Source of the DNA: Viscum album
Taxonomy: Eukaryota > Streptophyta > Magnoliopsida > Santalales > Viscaceae
Direction: 5' to 3'
DNA length: 64,000 nucleotides
NCBI GenBank assembly: GCA_963277665.1
Contig: OY728130.1
Location: forward strand, 426,051,101 to 426,115,100
Within the stretch, counting starts at the first letter, position 1, and each line of letters begins with the position of its first letter. Under the pieces are notes generated by a model, which worked only from the letters and a program-made list of their open reading frames with translations, had not been told where the DNA came from and made no database searches. This document shows positions 1 through 10,863 of this stretch, piece after piece. The position numbers and the translations under genes were made by a program.

Positions 1-1720
1 TTTAATGTCGTGTGGGACAAGCAGGACATGAAATAGGAGGGCTAATTTTTAGAATGGGGTGCGCATGGTGCGGCTATTGCAAACCCGACGTGAATGAGGA
101 CATAATCCCATACCACACCATGCGGTCCCGTAGTCAAATTCCAGAAGGCGGGATAGAAAAGTCAAATTATCAAAACTCAGGATGGACCGAAAGACAAGAG
201 GTCCGAGCATTCCTACGTATCCCTTGAGGATTGGAATGCAGGTCGCACGTAGTTCTGAGGAGATCTTAGTTTATGGTCTTAGAGCTCGGACCCTGGAGGG
301 ATGGAAACCTTCCATGTAAGCACAGACCTCGACCCAATCCCTAAGCCCACATGAGTCAAACTCGGTGTGGTAAATAAGGGAAGAATATTTCTATTGCAAT
401 ACATGGAACACACAACAAAGGGAAATCGGTGCGGAGCCCCTATCGCGGCTCTGGTCCTCCTAACGCGCATATGCGCACTGAGGAATAGTACCAAGAGTTT
501 CGAAGTTCTTCTTGGACATGATGAGGTGGAGAATGATGTGAATTATGTAATTGACATTTTGGGCTTAATGGGGTTGGTGTGGCGTTGGAGGATAACTATT
601 AACCGTGGCGGAATTGCAGTATCCATATCGTGTTAGCTTGAAATGGGAACAACAAATGAGCATCAACTACTGACCATATTCGCAACGTGGGATTTGTATC
701 AATTTTTTGTCTACGACCTTTGGGGGAGTTGGCCCGTAATGGTAGGAGAGCCCTTAGGCCTCGCATCCATGCCACTCGGGGGCACCTTCATGTGTTAAAG
801 GTGATGGAAGACCTATTGAAGAGAAACACAAAGCCTGAAAAGCGGGTGGAGGCATGTCCGAGAAGAGTACGATGTTCCAGGTACTAAAATAGAGTACCCT
901 TAAGCACACTGGTGAACCGCCGAAGAGGGTTGATGAAGGTGTCTAGGAAGTAGAGGGTCGGGCAAGGGGCCAAGGTGAAATGGAGATTTCTGAGAAATGG
1001 GGCTAGACCCGAAGTCTAGACATTCAGGCGGTCCTACGTATCCCATAAGGATGGAAATCAATCCACACATGGTTATCGAAGATACCTGGGGGGAAGGATA
1101 CCCAAACGAGGAAGTGTACAACATGGCGAGTAACCCTGACGTGAAGTAGGACATAATCCCACACCATATCGTACAATCTCATAAGGGAGAACCTTGGCCG
1201 GGGTCCCGAAAAGGCCAAGGGGCCTGAGGCTGGTTCTTGGTTAGGAAGGCCTGACCAACTCACAGTTTAACATCTTGCTGTGAGGACGAGGAGGGGAGTA
1301 GGATACCCAAAACAAGGGAGGTGTACGACACAATGAATAACCCAACATGAATGAGGACATAATCCTGTACCACACAGCATAATCCCATGAGAGAGAACTT
1401 TGGCCAGGGGCCCGAAAAGGCCAAGGGGCCTTGGCTAGGAAAGCCTGACCAGCTTTCAGTTTAACATCTTGAAGTGAGGATGACGATTGGGGTAAGGTAT
1501 CTCATCCAGGGATGTGTAAGGAATGATGAGCAACCTGATGTGAAGGAGGACATAATCCCACACCATATCGTACAATCCCATAAGAGAGAACATGGGCCAG
1601 GGGCCCGAAAAGGACAAGGGGCCTGAGGGTTGGCATCGCCTGGAGGATGTTCGTCACTTGGAGATACAACAGGGCGGAATGAAACACTAAACTCAATTCT
1701 TGGGACATCTTGGGGCAGAC
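1..1720. repeat. ~200 bp tandem repeats in the Tat 3' UTR
   Basis: A module starting AGGACATAATCCCACACC recurs near 97 (diverged), 1146, 1356 and 1548, so the last three lie about 210 and 190 bp apart. Each of these three is followed by CATAAGAGAGAAC-like sequence, GGCCCGAAAAGGCCAAGGGG and mostly a CAGTTTAACATCTTG-like block. These repeats lie downstream of the pol stop on the minus strand, the usual place for tandem repeats in Tat/Ogre 3' UTRs. No coding potential was recognised. Confidence 0.75.
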
Positions 1721-2180
1721 CTAACTATCTAGGATAACTGTTGACCATGTTTGAAAAACAGCGTCAGGAGAAAAAAATGAGCATAGACCACTGAACATAT
1801 TCGAAATGAGGGATTTATATCGATTTGTTTCTCAACATCCTCAAGGCTATTGGCCCGAAGTGGTAAGAGATAGCCCTTAGGCCTAGCATTCATACCATTT
1901 AGGGGCCTTTCCGGAGAGGGAAGGTGACGAAATCCTAGTCAAAGAGTGGGTGAAGCATATCTGTACCCATCTCTCAAAGAGGCGAACGTCTCCAGGGAGC
2001 AGGACGTACGGCCGGATCGAGGTTAGCTTGACAAGAATTGGGGAAAAAGTGCACCCTCACCATACATCTTAACCCCGGGGGACGATTCTGGCATTTGGGC
2101 TGGGCCAATAGACGAAATGTCCAGGAATTTCTACGTATCCCATAAGGATGGGAATCAAGCCACACTTAGTTCTAGAAGGC
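580..2180. repeat. ~1.15 kb higher-order duplication in the Tat 3' UTR
   Basis: The block at about 580-1075 resembles the block at about 1725-2165. Shared landmarks include GAGGATAACT, TGAGCAT, ATATTCG, GGGATTT and TTGGCCCG, then CCCTTAGGCCT. Both blocks end with a CTACGTATCCCATAAGGAT hairpin-like unit. The ~200 bp repeats lie between the two blocks, so this is a repeat-within-repeat structure. The copies are diverged and boundaries are approximate. Confidence 0.6.
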
Positions 2181-2436
2181 TATGCAGTTTAACGTCGTGT
2201 GGTAAATACGTGGGAGGATAGAAGAAGAGGAGCATGCACAAGGTTCGACCCTTATAATCCTTGTATGAGTGGGGCTAAGGAAGCATACACCATATCAGGA
2301 GAGGATACTCTGAGAGAACTATACCCATGGGGGATAGTCAAAAGAGAAGATTTTGGGGCTGGGATCAAAACAAAACTTTTTAGTGTTCATACGTATCCCA
2401 TAAGTATGGGAATCAATCCATACATAGTTCTCAAGA

Positions 2437-2570
2437 TGTAGTTTAACATCATGCAGGACGATGCGCAGTTTAAATCCATGCATGACTGGACAGTTTAAGG
2501 TCATGTAGGATCGTCGTGTAGTTTAGGGTCATGTAGGACCATTCAGTTTAAGGTCGTGCAGGACCATAGG
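2437..2570. repeat. Short tandem repeats just downstream of Tat pol
   Basis: Five imperfect copies of a CAGTTTAAGGTCATGTAGGA-type unit (about 25-30 bp) end directly next to the pol stop at 2573-2575. Single units of the same type appear at 1264, 1457, 2184, 13718, 14552, 15065 and 15104. The motif is therefore shared by the 3' UTR and the LTR of this element. Confidence 0.75.
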
Positions 2571-2572
2571 GA

Positions 2573-3858
2573 TCAGGAAAAGTATTTCTTAAGGAATTTG
2601 GCATTGGTGGGAGGCGTTATGTGCTCACTATCCATGGTAACCAAGGAATACACGCCATTGGATTAAACCTTGTGAATGATGTAAGGTCCTTCCCATTTGG
2701 GCTCCAACTTGGTTGGTTTCCTGCTGAGGATCATTGGCGCTTGGAGGGCCAATACCAGGTCTCCTTGTAATAAATAGCAGAGGCGAACCTTCTTGTTGAA
2801 GGCTCTAGCTATATTATTTTGATGCCTTTATAGATTGTGCAGGGTACGGATCCAACTCTCGTCGAGTGCTTCCAATTCAGCTAGACGGATTTCGGCCACT
2901 TTATCTGGTGGATGCTAGTCGTAGAATTCAATGTGTAAGGATGGCAGCTGGATCTCGATGGGCAGGATGGCCTCGACCCCATACACTAGGGAATATGGGG
3001 TCACTTGGGTGGAATTTCGAGTCGTTGTCTGATAAGCCCAGAGGGTGTTGGGGATCTTGTCCGGCCAACTATTCTTGTTCCGGACAACCATTTTCTGCAA
3101 AACGTTAGAGAGGGTTTTGTTGAACACCTCAATCTGCCAATTTGCCTATGCGTGATAGCGGGAGGTATGGTTGGAGTGAATGTTGTACTTGACGTACAAT
3201 TTCTTCAGCTCAGCTGCTTGGAATTTGGTGTCGTTATCGGTGAGGACAGCGTGAGGGACTCCAAATCGGTAGATGATGTTGGAGCTCACAAAATTGACAA
3301 TGGATCGATCCATGACTTCCTTGAGTGGGATTGCTTATTCCCATTGGGAGAATAAATCCATAACGGTCAGAATAAACCTACACTGGCGATCTATCGCCGG
3401 TGGATAGGGTCCCACGACATCGAGTCCCCATAACGCAAATGGCCAAGAGTACTTGGTGGAGTGGAGGGGTTCTGGAGGCTGATGCAGGAAGTTATCATGC
3501 ACTTGTCATGCATGACATCTCTTGAAAAAATATATAAAATCATGGATCATAGAGGGCTAGAAGTACCCCAGCCTCCAGATCTGATGGGATAGCTTCAGCC
3601 CAGCCTGGTGGGCACCACGGGAACCGACATGAAGCTCTTGCATGACCTAAGAAATCTCTACTACTTGAATGGAATAGATAATAAAAACATCAAAACCCTG
3701 CTTGTATAGGATTTTCTCAAGGCTGGGAACCATCTTTGGAGGGTAAAATGCAGCGCGTGGTGTCGTATTCGCTCACGCTCATCCTGATCAACCGGGAGGA
3801 AACCATTTTGGAGATACTCGACAAAAGGGGCTCTCCAGTCGGAATTCGCTTCGATCAC
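2573..3858 (-). pseudogene. Tat-type pol: integrase domain, broken
   Basis: This is the integrase end of pol, which would insert the cDNA copy into host DNA. Read in pieces, it shows the catalytic triad in context: GLDVVGPYPPA (first Asp, about 3410), LTDNDTKF (second Asp, about 3230) and QIEVFNKTL (Glu, about 3135). The clear stretch at 2915-3127 contains LWAYQTTTRNSTQVTPYSLVYG, a typical Ty3 integrase C-terminal segment (shown here only as a label of about twenty residues). The frame continues to a stop at 2573-2575, with KWEGPYII-type sequence before it. All three catalytic residues survive, but several in-frame stops and at least one frame change (3661-3858 lies in another frame) make it non-functional. 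Confidence 0.85.
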
Positions 3859-3889
3859 TGGATCTGACGAACCTGGGGCTCCAGACGTG

Positions 3890-4640
3890 GAGGGTCCGGT
3901 GGTGAGATGGATTACTCATAGGCCTTCGTCATCCTCTGGGGTCACAGGAGCAATGAAACTCCTGTGTGCCACATGTATAATCAGATCATCCTGCTCGGGT
4001 TCTGCAAGTGATGCAGCTAAGCAGCAAAAGCATCCGCTCGACCATTTTGTGATCGAGGGACACGGGTAACCTATGGTCGATAAGAGAATTGGTCCATTAG
4101 ATGGAGGGTGCACTCCAAAAATGGCACGAGCTATGGATTCCTGAAAACATAGTAACCATTGACTTGCTTGATGACTATCTCGGAATCCCCTTTCATAGGA
4201 AAATGGGGCACATTGATCTCGAGGGACAGATCGAGACCAGTGATGAGATCCTGATACTCTGATTCATTGTTGGTGTAGCCCTATGAAAACAGAAACGAGT
4301 AAGATAGAATGTCTTGTGCTGAGGTAATGAAGACGATACCCAGGCCCACTCTGTTGAGCCTAGGATCATTGAGCCTTCTACTGGTGGGACTTTGGGAGGC
4401 ACCGTCAAAGTGCTTTTTCCAACACGAGACGACATGGTCTACTGAGAGGATTGCCTCATCAAGAAAATCTAGGTCTAGCGATTGATCCATAGAGGTTATA
4501 TGGGAAGCTAGGAAGTCTAACAACGCCTACCCCTTGATAGCCTTCCGAGGCACGAACCTGATGTCAAACTGCAGGAGAATTCCCGCCCACCGCGCTAGTC
4601 GACCTGTCAGCATGGGGTGGTTCAGGATGTACTTCAGTGG
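3890..4640 (-). pseudogene. Tat-type pol: second (archaeal-type) RNase H, broken
   Basis: Between the RT/RNase H and the integrase lies a second RNase H-like domain. HFDGAS supplies the first acidic residue (about 4405) and NNESEYQDLITGLDLSL the next acidic block (about 4250). Later acidic motifs are harder to place. A duplicated RNase H at this position is diagnostic of the Tat lineage and is the main reason for the lineage call. The frame has stops near 4280, 4140 and 4070. The original role was degradation of the RNA strand during reverse transcription or an accessory function; here it is decayed. Confidence 0.75.
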
Positions 4641-5620
4641 GTCTACCTGAGAGACCAACTGTACCTTGTGGTGATTCTTATAATTTCACAACTTCTGTAC
4701 AGAAAATAAAAGTGAAGGAAGCTCTTCTCGATAGGGGAGTATCTAGTCTCCATATCGTGTAGCATACAACTGAGATAGTAGAGGCTATTCTCTGTCCCCT
4801 CATTATTCTTCTTGGCGAGAAGGGCATCGAGAGACTGATCTAGGGCAACGACATAGATAATCAGCGGCTTCCCGGAGATGGGTGGCATCAAGACCAGAGG
4901 CTGGAGTAGATACTGCTTGACTTCATCGAATGTGGTCTGACACTCTTCATCCCATTCATAGGCAGTGCCCTTCTTCATGAGCCGAGAAAAGGGCTTACAC
5001 TTTCCAGACAAGTTCACGATGAATCGGCGTATGTAGGCTAAGTGGCCTTGAAAACCTTGAAGCTCTCGAATATTGCTCGGGGGAGGCATCTGGATAATGG
5101 CCTTGATCTTCTCGGGGTCAATCTCAATGCCTCAATACCTAACAAAAAAGCCAAGAAACTTCCTAGAAGTGACCCCGAAGGCTAACTTCAATGGGTTCAT
5201 CTTCAGGTGGCGGGAACGGAGGAAATCGAACACTTTCTCAAGGTCCTTGATATGGTCCTAGCGCTGGTGAGATTTGACCACCAGATAGTCTACATAGAAT
5301 TCCACCAATGTTCCTAGGATCAACTTGAATATACGATGCATGGCCCGCTGATAGGTGGAACCTGCATTTTTCAGGTCGAAGGGAATAACCTGGTAACAGA
5401 AAGTACCTTGGGGGCCCTGAAAGCGGTGGACTCCTCGTCTACGGGGCCATTCAGATCTGGTTGTATCCAAAGTACCCATCCATGAAGGAGAGGTCTTGGA
5501 ACCCGACCGTAGCATCAATCAACAATTCTGTCACTAGAAGGGGAAAATCATCCTTTGGACAGTGGCGTTTGAGATCGCGGAAGTCGATACAGACTCTAAT
5601 CTACCCATTCTTCTTCCCGA
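4641..5620 (-). pseudogene. Tat-type pol: reverse transcriptase and first RNase H, broken
   Basis: RT motifs appear in order on the minus strand. RVCIDFRDLKRHCPKDDFPL lies at about 5605-5545, FMDGYFGYNQI at about 5490, GTFCYQVIPFDLKNAGSTYQ at about 5410-5350 and VEFYVDYLVVKSHQR ending at 5258. The catalytic YVDD box reads YVDY, so the second catalytic aspartate is lost. The 4643-5089 segment carries the thumb/connection region (MPPPSNIRELQGFQGHLAYI) and the start of the first RNase H. A frame change near 5430 and stops near 5260 and 5135 break the frame. Confidence 0.88.
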
Positions 5621-6548
5621 CTGGCACAATATTGGATTTCCACTTGGGGTACTGGACTTCCTTGAGGAAGTTGGCTCTGATGATATTTTCAACTTTGGCC
5701 TCAACCATAGCACCGTGAGAAGGGTTCATCTTTCTGGGAGGCTTCTTGAACCCGCAATGGTTTATCAGGAGACCAAGACGATGGATGGATACCTGGGGAT
5801 CTAGTCCTGAAATATCTTCGTAACTCTAGGAAAATGCATCACAGTGCTACCTAAGGAAGTTCACATACCATTGCTGATCCTCGAGGTACATGGTTGCACT
5901 GATCAATGTGGTTCTCGAGTCTGCCTCGCTACCATGGTTCACCTGCACCAGTTCATCGACCGTGGTAGAGACGCCTTCTTCAAAGGTAGGGGGAGCATCC
6001 TCTAGATCCTATTCTTCACTTGTGGAGGAGGGATTCCCTGTGGGTGAGGCTTAACCTCGGTTAGAGTAACTTGATGGGAGGCTGGTACTAGCCTAGACAG
6101 TAGTGGACAATGCATCAAGAGATTCACGCGCTACTGAAACCATGGCGATGAAGGCAGTTGATCCAATGCCATCTGGACTTTGGCCCAGAGGGCCACGCTT
6201 GATGATATCAAAGCAATAGTGGCACATCGTCTTGAGCTGGTTAATTCCAGACTAGCGAAATAGACATGTGTGACGTACCGCTATTGCCATGAGTCGGACG
6301 TCCCGATACCGTACAGGGGTAGGAGGTTCTGAGATCACTCAATCCTGGTTGGTATAGGAGTACAAGGTGATTTTTCACTGTCTCTTGGACCTGGGAATAT
6401 GCCTTCCTCTTGTACCCGAAACAACAAATCATTGCCCCATGTCAGGGGTCGTGGCCTCCAATCGATGGATTGGGAAGACATATGCGTCATCCAGACCTGC
6501 CCAGGGGTCACTTGTGACCGAGGCGGGCTCAATCTCACTTTCCAGAAT
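5621..6548 (-). other. Tat pol linker between protease and RT
   Basis: This stretch connects the protease frame to the first recognisable RT motif. Minus-strand reading frames are short, and I recognise only ordinary linker-like sequence here. It should hold the N-terminal part of RT near 5620-5900, but I could not identify motifs with confidence. At least one frame change lies in it, because the protease and RT frames differ. Confidence 0.5.
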
Positions 6549-7004
6549 CTACTTATGCTTTCTCTTGTAATAGTCAGCGTCCAGATAATGAGCTTCAAAA
6601 GAGGAGAAATGAGATTCATCACATTGGAGTACGCCTACTCGACCATTAATGGAGTATTTGAGGCATTGGTGATACGATGAACAGACTGCTTCATGCAGGT
6701 GGAGCCATGTCCTAACCATCAATGCGTTGTACACGGTGTCCTGGGAGACAACCATGAATTCGGTACTGGAAACTAGGCCACCGAACTGGGTCTTCAAATA
6801 GAACTTTATGACTGGGGTCTGTTTGGTCCTATCATATCCCTGGATTCTTAGGTCGGAGGGAGTTAAATCATCCTCAGACAACCCCAGCTTCCACAGTGTC
6901 CGATTCAAGATTAGGTTAATCTCAGAGCCCGTGCCAACAAGTCAGTGGCGGACTTCCACGCCATTGAACTGTACAGTGATGTACAATGGACGAATGTGCC
7001 CCTA
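6549..7004 (-). pseudogene. Tat-type aspartic protease, active site lost
   Basis: The protease would cut the gag-pol polyprotein. Its active-site segment reads LVGTGSEINLI at about 6915-6945, where DTG is expected, so the catalytic Asp is replaced by Gly. A stop lies three residues upstream (VRH*L). Downstream the frame is open to 6549 and includes SSTEFMVVSQDTVYNALMVR, a typical flap-to-C-terminal segment of plant Ty3 proteases. The frame is the same as that of the gag C-terminus (7002-8084), as expected for a gag-pro fusion. Annotated from motif similarity only. Confidence 0.75.
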
Positions 7005-9672
7005 TATGGGAGGGTCTTCATATTCACTAGAGAACGAGATAACTACATGGCATTCAGAATTCTCAATTGCCTCAGTATGGAAGGCTTCTGCAGCTTCTAC
7101 CTCCGTCTCAAACTGGAGGGGTCTCTTTAAAGCCTCGGCGAGCGCCTTACGCATGTCTGACAACATGAGAAGAGCCTCATTGATAGAGAGACTTTTCAGA
7201 ATGCTGTCAAAGTGCTTGAGGACATCATACTTCTGCGCCAAGTGCGAGCTTCTTCTTACAGGATGCCTCTTTGCGATTGGAGGCACGACTGGCCCTACTG
7301 GATGGACCGGCGGCTGACTAGTTCTAGGCATGTCCCGTTGCTCACTGGTCGAGGCCAGAAGAGTAGCTTCTAGATGAGAGCTAGAAAACTGATATTGACC
7401 TGTAGCAGGGAGATATTGTCTGCAGTACGGATGAGGTAGCTCTGCCTGATCTAGTAGCACGAACGACGACAGAGGTAGATTAGAGGACACTAGATGAGGA
7501 GGTTGTGCCTGATGAGCTCTGCGCTGGGCCTGCTATCTGGTTTCTGTGGCATGCATGGCCTGCTTGAAAGTTTTATCTGACTTTCCTTGATGAACTATAT
7601 GGCCACGGTCCCACCGATGTTGGGTTTGGCTGGGGACGTTGGGGATGTTCGCCTAGTGTTACTCCTCATCGGTAGTCATATAGGGATTTACCAACTCGAC
7701 GGTATTAACAAAAGCATACCCTTGGCTGTCACTTGACAAATCATCCACCACTGGGAAGATTCTTAGAGGGATCCCCATCTCATGGGGCATGAAGTCACCG
7801 AGAGTGCTGGATGACGATGACATTGGTGGAGCGCGCTGGTTCTTCTTACGCCACAAATGCTTTATCTTCTAGGAAGAGTCCGACTGAGATGATGACGCAG
7901 AGGTGATAGTTGCAGCTTCTGAAGGCTCTGGATGATTGAGGCATGCCCAAATAATACCATGGGTGCGGGAGACTATTTTAAGAGCCATATAGTTGTCATA
8001 ATTCTGGGATCCGCGGCTGGGAACCAGCTGCCACTCACCTTCGTAGTCGCTACCGCTTTCTAACCTCATAAAGACACCCGCCACTTATGCCGGGGCTGGA
8101 CCCAGCCTGACTATGTTGTTATCGACCTGGTCTTGGAGCTAGTCTTTAAACACATAGCACTGCTTGAGGGTGTTCCCTAGAATCCGATGATAGGGGCAGT
8201 AGTTTGGGAAATCGGTGAGAATCGCCTCTGCCAGCCTTTAGCACTCAGGAAAGCACACAATCTCCTGCTCTATGGCACTACGGAAGTAATCGGGGAGCTG
8301 ATCCTTGTTGAATGAGTAAGTTTGGTGTCTTTTATCTAGATAGGGGGATCTGGGAACCTGGAACTGACAAGGTGATAGAGGAGCCTTCTGAGGAGGGAGA
8401 GCCTGATTATCTTTCCTAGGCGGTGGTGGCGCGTTGCGCAGGGAAACCTGCCGATTCTGAGGTAGTCTCTACTGAGCAGAAGGCTGTTCCTGAGGTGGAG
8501 GGCCTCTGCGAGTTTTTGGAGCCGGTGATATTGGTAGAAATTCTAGCTGTCTAGGGGATTCTATTTGGGCCACCGCGGTGGGCTCGACTCTGGCATCCCT
8601 CCTTGCTGTGATCACAGGGGGTAGCAGACGCACCTGACTAGCCTGTTGCAGAGCTTCCTCGAGGTGCTAGGCCTTATCTGAGAAGTCTTGGAACCCTCCA
8701 GGTTAGTTATGAGTGATCAGGGAAGGAACCAGTTCTTTCTTGACATTCCCCATGCACATCGTTAGTAATTGCTCACAATTTAGTGACATGTTGAGGGAGT
8801 ATGTGAGCCCCTTCCACCGAGCGACAAAGTCCGCGACTCGCTCATCGGGCCTTTGATTGCACTTGAAGAGGTCTGTGATGAGGGTTTTTTCATGTGGTGG
8901 AGATGAACTGATACAGGAATTACCGGCAAAGATCCTCCCTGCCGGTCACCGATCTAATGGGGAGCTGGCTATACCAGACAAATGCATGGCCTTCCAATGT
9001 TTGCACAAAAATCAGAGTTGGAAACTTCCTGCTATGCTGGAGTCCCCAACATGGGGCCACACCTGGAGAAAAAGTGGGGAAAGTGTTGCGGCGGGTCTGC
9101 TGTCCCGTTAAAGGGTGAGAAAGTGGGATTTCAAAAACCCGGGGGTGCATGCATATCATCCACCCATGCTGGATAAAACTTACCATAGGGTGGGACTTCC
9201 ACCTGCCGTGTTTCCAACACCTTTAGGCGGGTGATGAGTGCCGCCATTGGATCGTCCGGGCGGGGATCCCTATCTTGATGGGGATCCCTATACATGAGTG
9301 CATTTTTGGGCTCTTAGACATGGTAGATGAGTTCAGCGGCTTGTGGCGCGACTGGTGGAATGGCCTGCAGGGCAGCTGGGGGAACCTGGACTGGATTCCT
9401 CGGATTGCCACGCCGTTTGGGAGGGTTTTGTGAGACGTATCACGCCCTATTTCTGTGAGTTCCAGCTTCAAACCTGTCCACGGGAGTGGTATGATCAGGG
9501 TTTCCCGGAGGCATCTCACCGGGGGGAGTTGTTCCTTCCCCTGCTGCCCCGGCCTAGGATTGCCATAGTCAAGTCGTCGCTCTATAGCGTGTTCGGCCAG
9601 AAGATCATTGACCAGCCTCTTTTGCTCAGCAAGTTGCTGGAACAACGTGGCCTTCTTGGGGTCTTCCTCCAT
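7005..9672 (-). pseudogene. Tat-type gag polyprotein, broken
   Basis: Gag forms the virus-like particle. The frame starts MEEDPKKATLFQQLAEQKRL at 9672, a typical coiled-coil-like start of Tat gag. The capsid core is recognisable at about 9010-8800 (EGHAFVWYSQLPIRSV, then CNQRPDERVADFVARWKG), with a frame change near 8920. At about 8210-8165 the nucleocapsid-like knuckle reads CPYHRILGNTLKQC, close to a C-x2-H-x4-H-x4-C pattern with the second His changed to Asn. Downstream, 7002-8084 stays in one frame with stops at 7869, 7659 and 7002 and leads into the protease. There are many in-frame stops, and no intact start-to-end frame exists. Confidence 0.8.
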
Positions 9673-9867
9673 CTTCTACACTGAGGTGGATGGGTCGGAG
9701 TGCTTGACAGCTCCGACATTCTATTTACCCTTGCTGGCATTCTGACTGAGTGCCAACGACTTTGTGGGCATAGGGAGAACTAGGAGGTTCCTCTACTAGC
9801 GAGTAATCCTCCCTGATGGTCCCAAAAATGGTGGCACATCCTCAGGGGGTAAGTCTCAATCAAGAAA

Positions 9868-10863
9868 TTATAGGTCGTCCTCCTTGTCAACAACATCATC
9901 CATATAGACCGTGGCCCTTCTCGATGGAATGTCCTCGATATCACATATTGAGTCGGGCTGTCGTCGAATAGGGATGAAGAGGAGGGCAGCGTACTTCCCC
10001 CAGCCATGGAATTGCACGTGGGGGGTAGCCTCCCTAATGATTTTGTAGAGTACCCTGAAAATTTTAACGCATTTTTGTTGGAGGGTCCTCTGGTGACCTG
10101 GTGACTTAGGGAACTAGGCCATGGGGAGTGTGACCAAATCGACCAGACGACATTGCTCCCCGATTTCCTCAAAGTGCACTTGGCTCCTGTGGTACACCAC
10201 CCAATGATAATGAAGACAGAAGTGCATCGCCCATAGGGTTTGACCGAAGCACTCGACTTCCTCTGGGGTGAGGGATTCCGGCGCACAAAATTTCGATGCT
10301 TCCGCCGGCCAGAACTTCTCCAGGAAGTGATCTGCCACAATAATGTTCTAGAATATCCTGGTCTCAGATTCCAGGTCTGGCCCCGTATTGCCCCACTCAT
10401 CAATAGGAGTCGGCTGAGGAACCGGTAGCCGTACTGAGGTAGACCGCTGAGATAGTAAACTGGGCGGCGGAGAATACGACAAATGAACCGAATGGCTACA
10501 GAATTCTGGGCCATCCTCCGAGGAGTGCGGTGATCTGACCACAATGTCACGATATGACGGGCTGACAACCACAGCTTCTGACGCAGGGGTCGCGGTTACC
10601 GGCGATGGGTCACACTGTTTCTCAACCACCATCGGTCCCCAAAATATCTCTCCATGATCTATAGTCGAGGTATATGGCGCTTCTAGTGATGATGGTGGGG
10701 ACTTCACGGTCGGAACCTGTGGGACTCCCAAAATTTCCTCCTCCTGGATGTACCTACGAAGAGAGGTAGGAATCTGGTGGACTTCACACTCTAGAAGGAT
10801 GAGGATGATACACCTTGTTCCTACCTCAGTCCTTGACACAGAGGACCGAGGGGAGGATCCCAC
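9868..10863 (-). pseudogene. ORF1-like extra frame upstream of Tat gag, function unknown
   Basis: One minus-strand frame runs from Met at 10863 to a stop at 9868, with internal stops at 10348 and about 10112. The N-terminal half is rich in Ser and Pro. The C-terminal half looks like a folded domain: HFLEKFWPAEASKFCAPESL, then FHGWGKYAALLFIPIRR, then an acidic tail ending VDKEDDL. Conservation of one frame across the stops suggests a formerly expressed protein. Tat/Ogre elements often carry an extra ORF of unknown function before gag, and the position fits. I assign no function. A Met at 10863 is only the first visible one; the true start may lie further right. Confidence 0.55.

Noticed and set aside
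6808..7317. 169-codon plus-strand frame
   Set aside because: It is the antisense shadow of the Tat gag-protease region, which has recognisable motifs on the minus strand.
9343..9684. 113-codon plus-strand frame
   Set aside because: Antisense to the gag N-terminus, in GC-rich DNA where chance frames are long.
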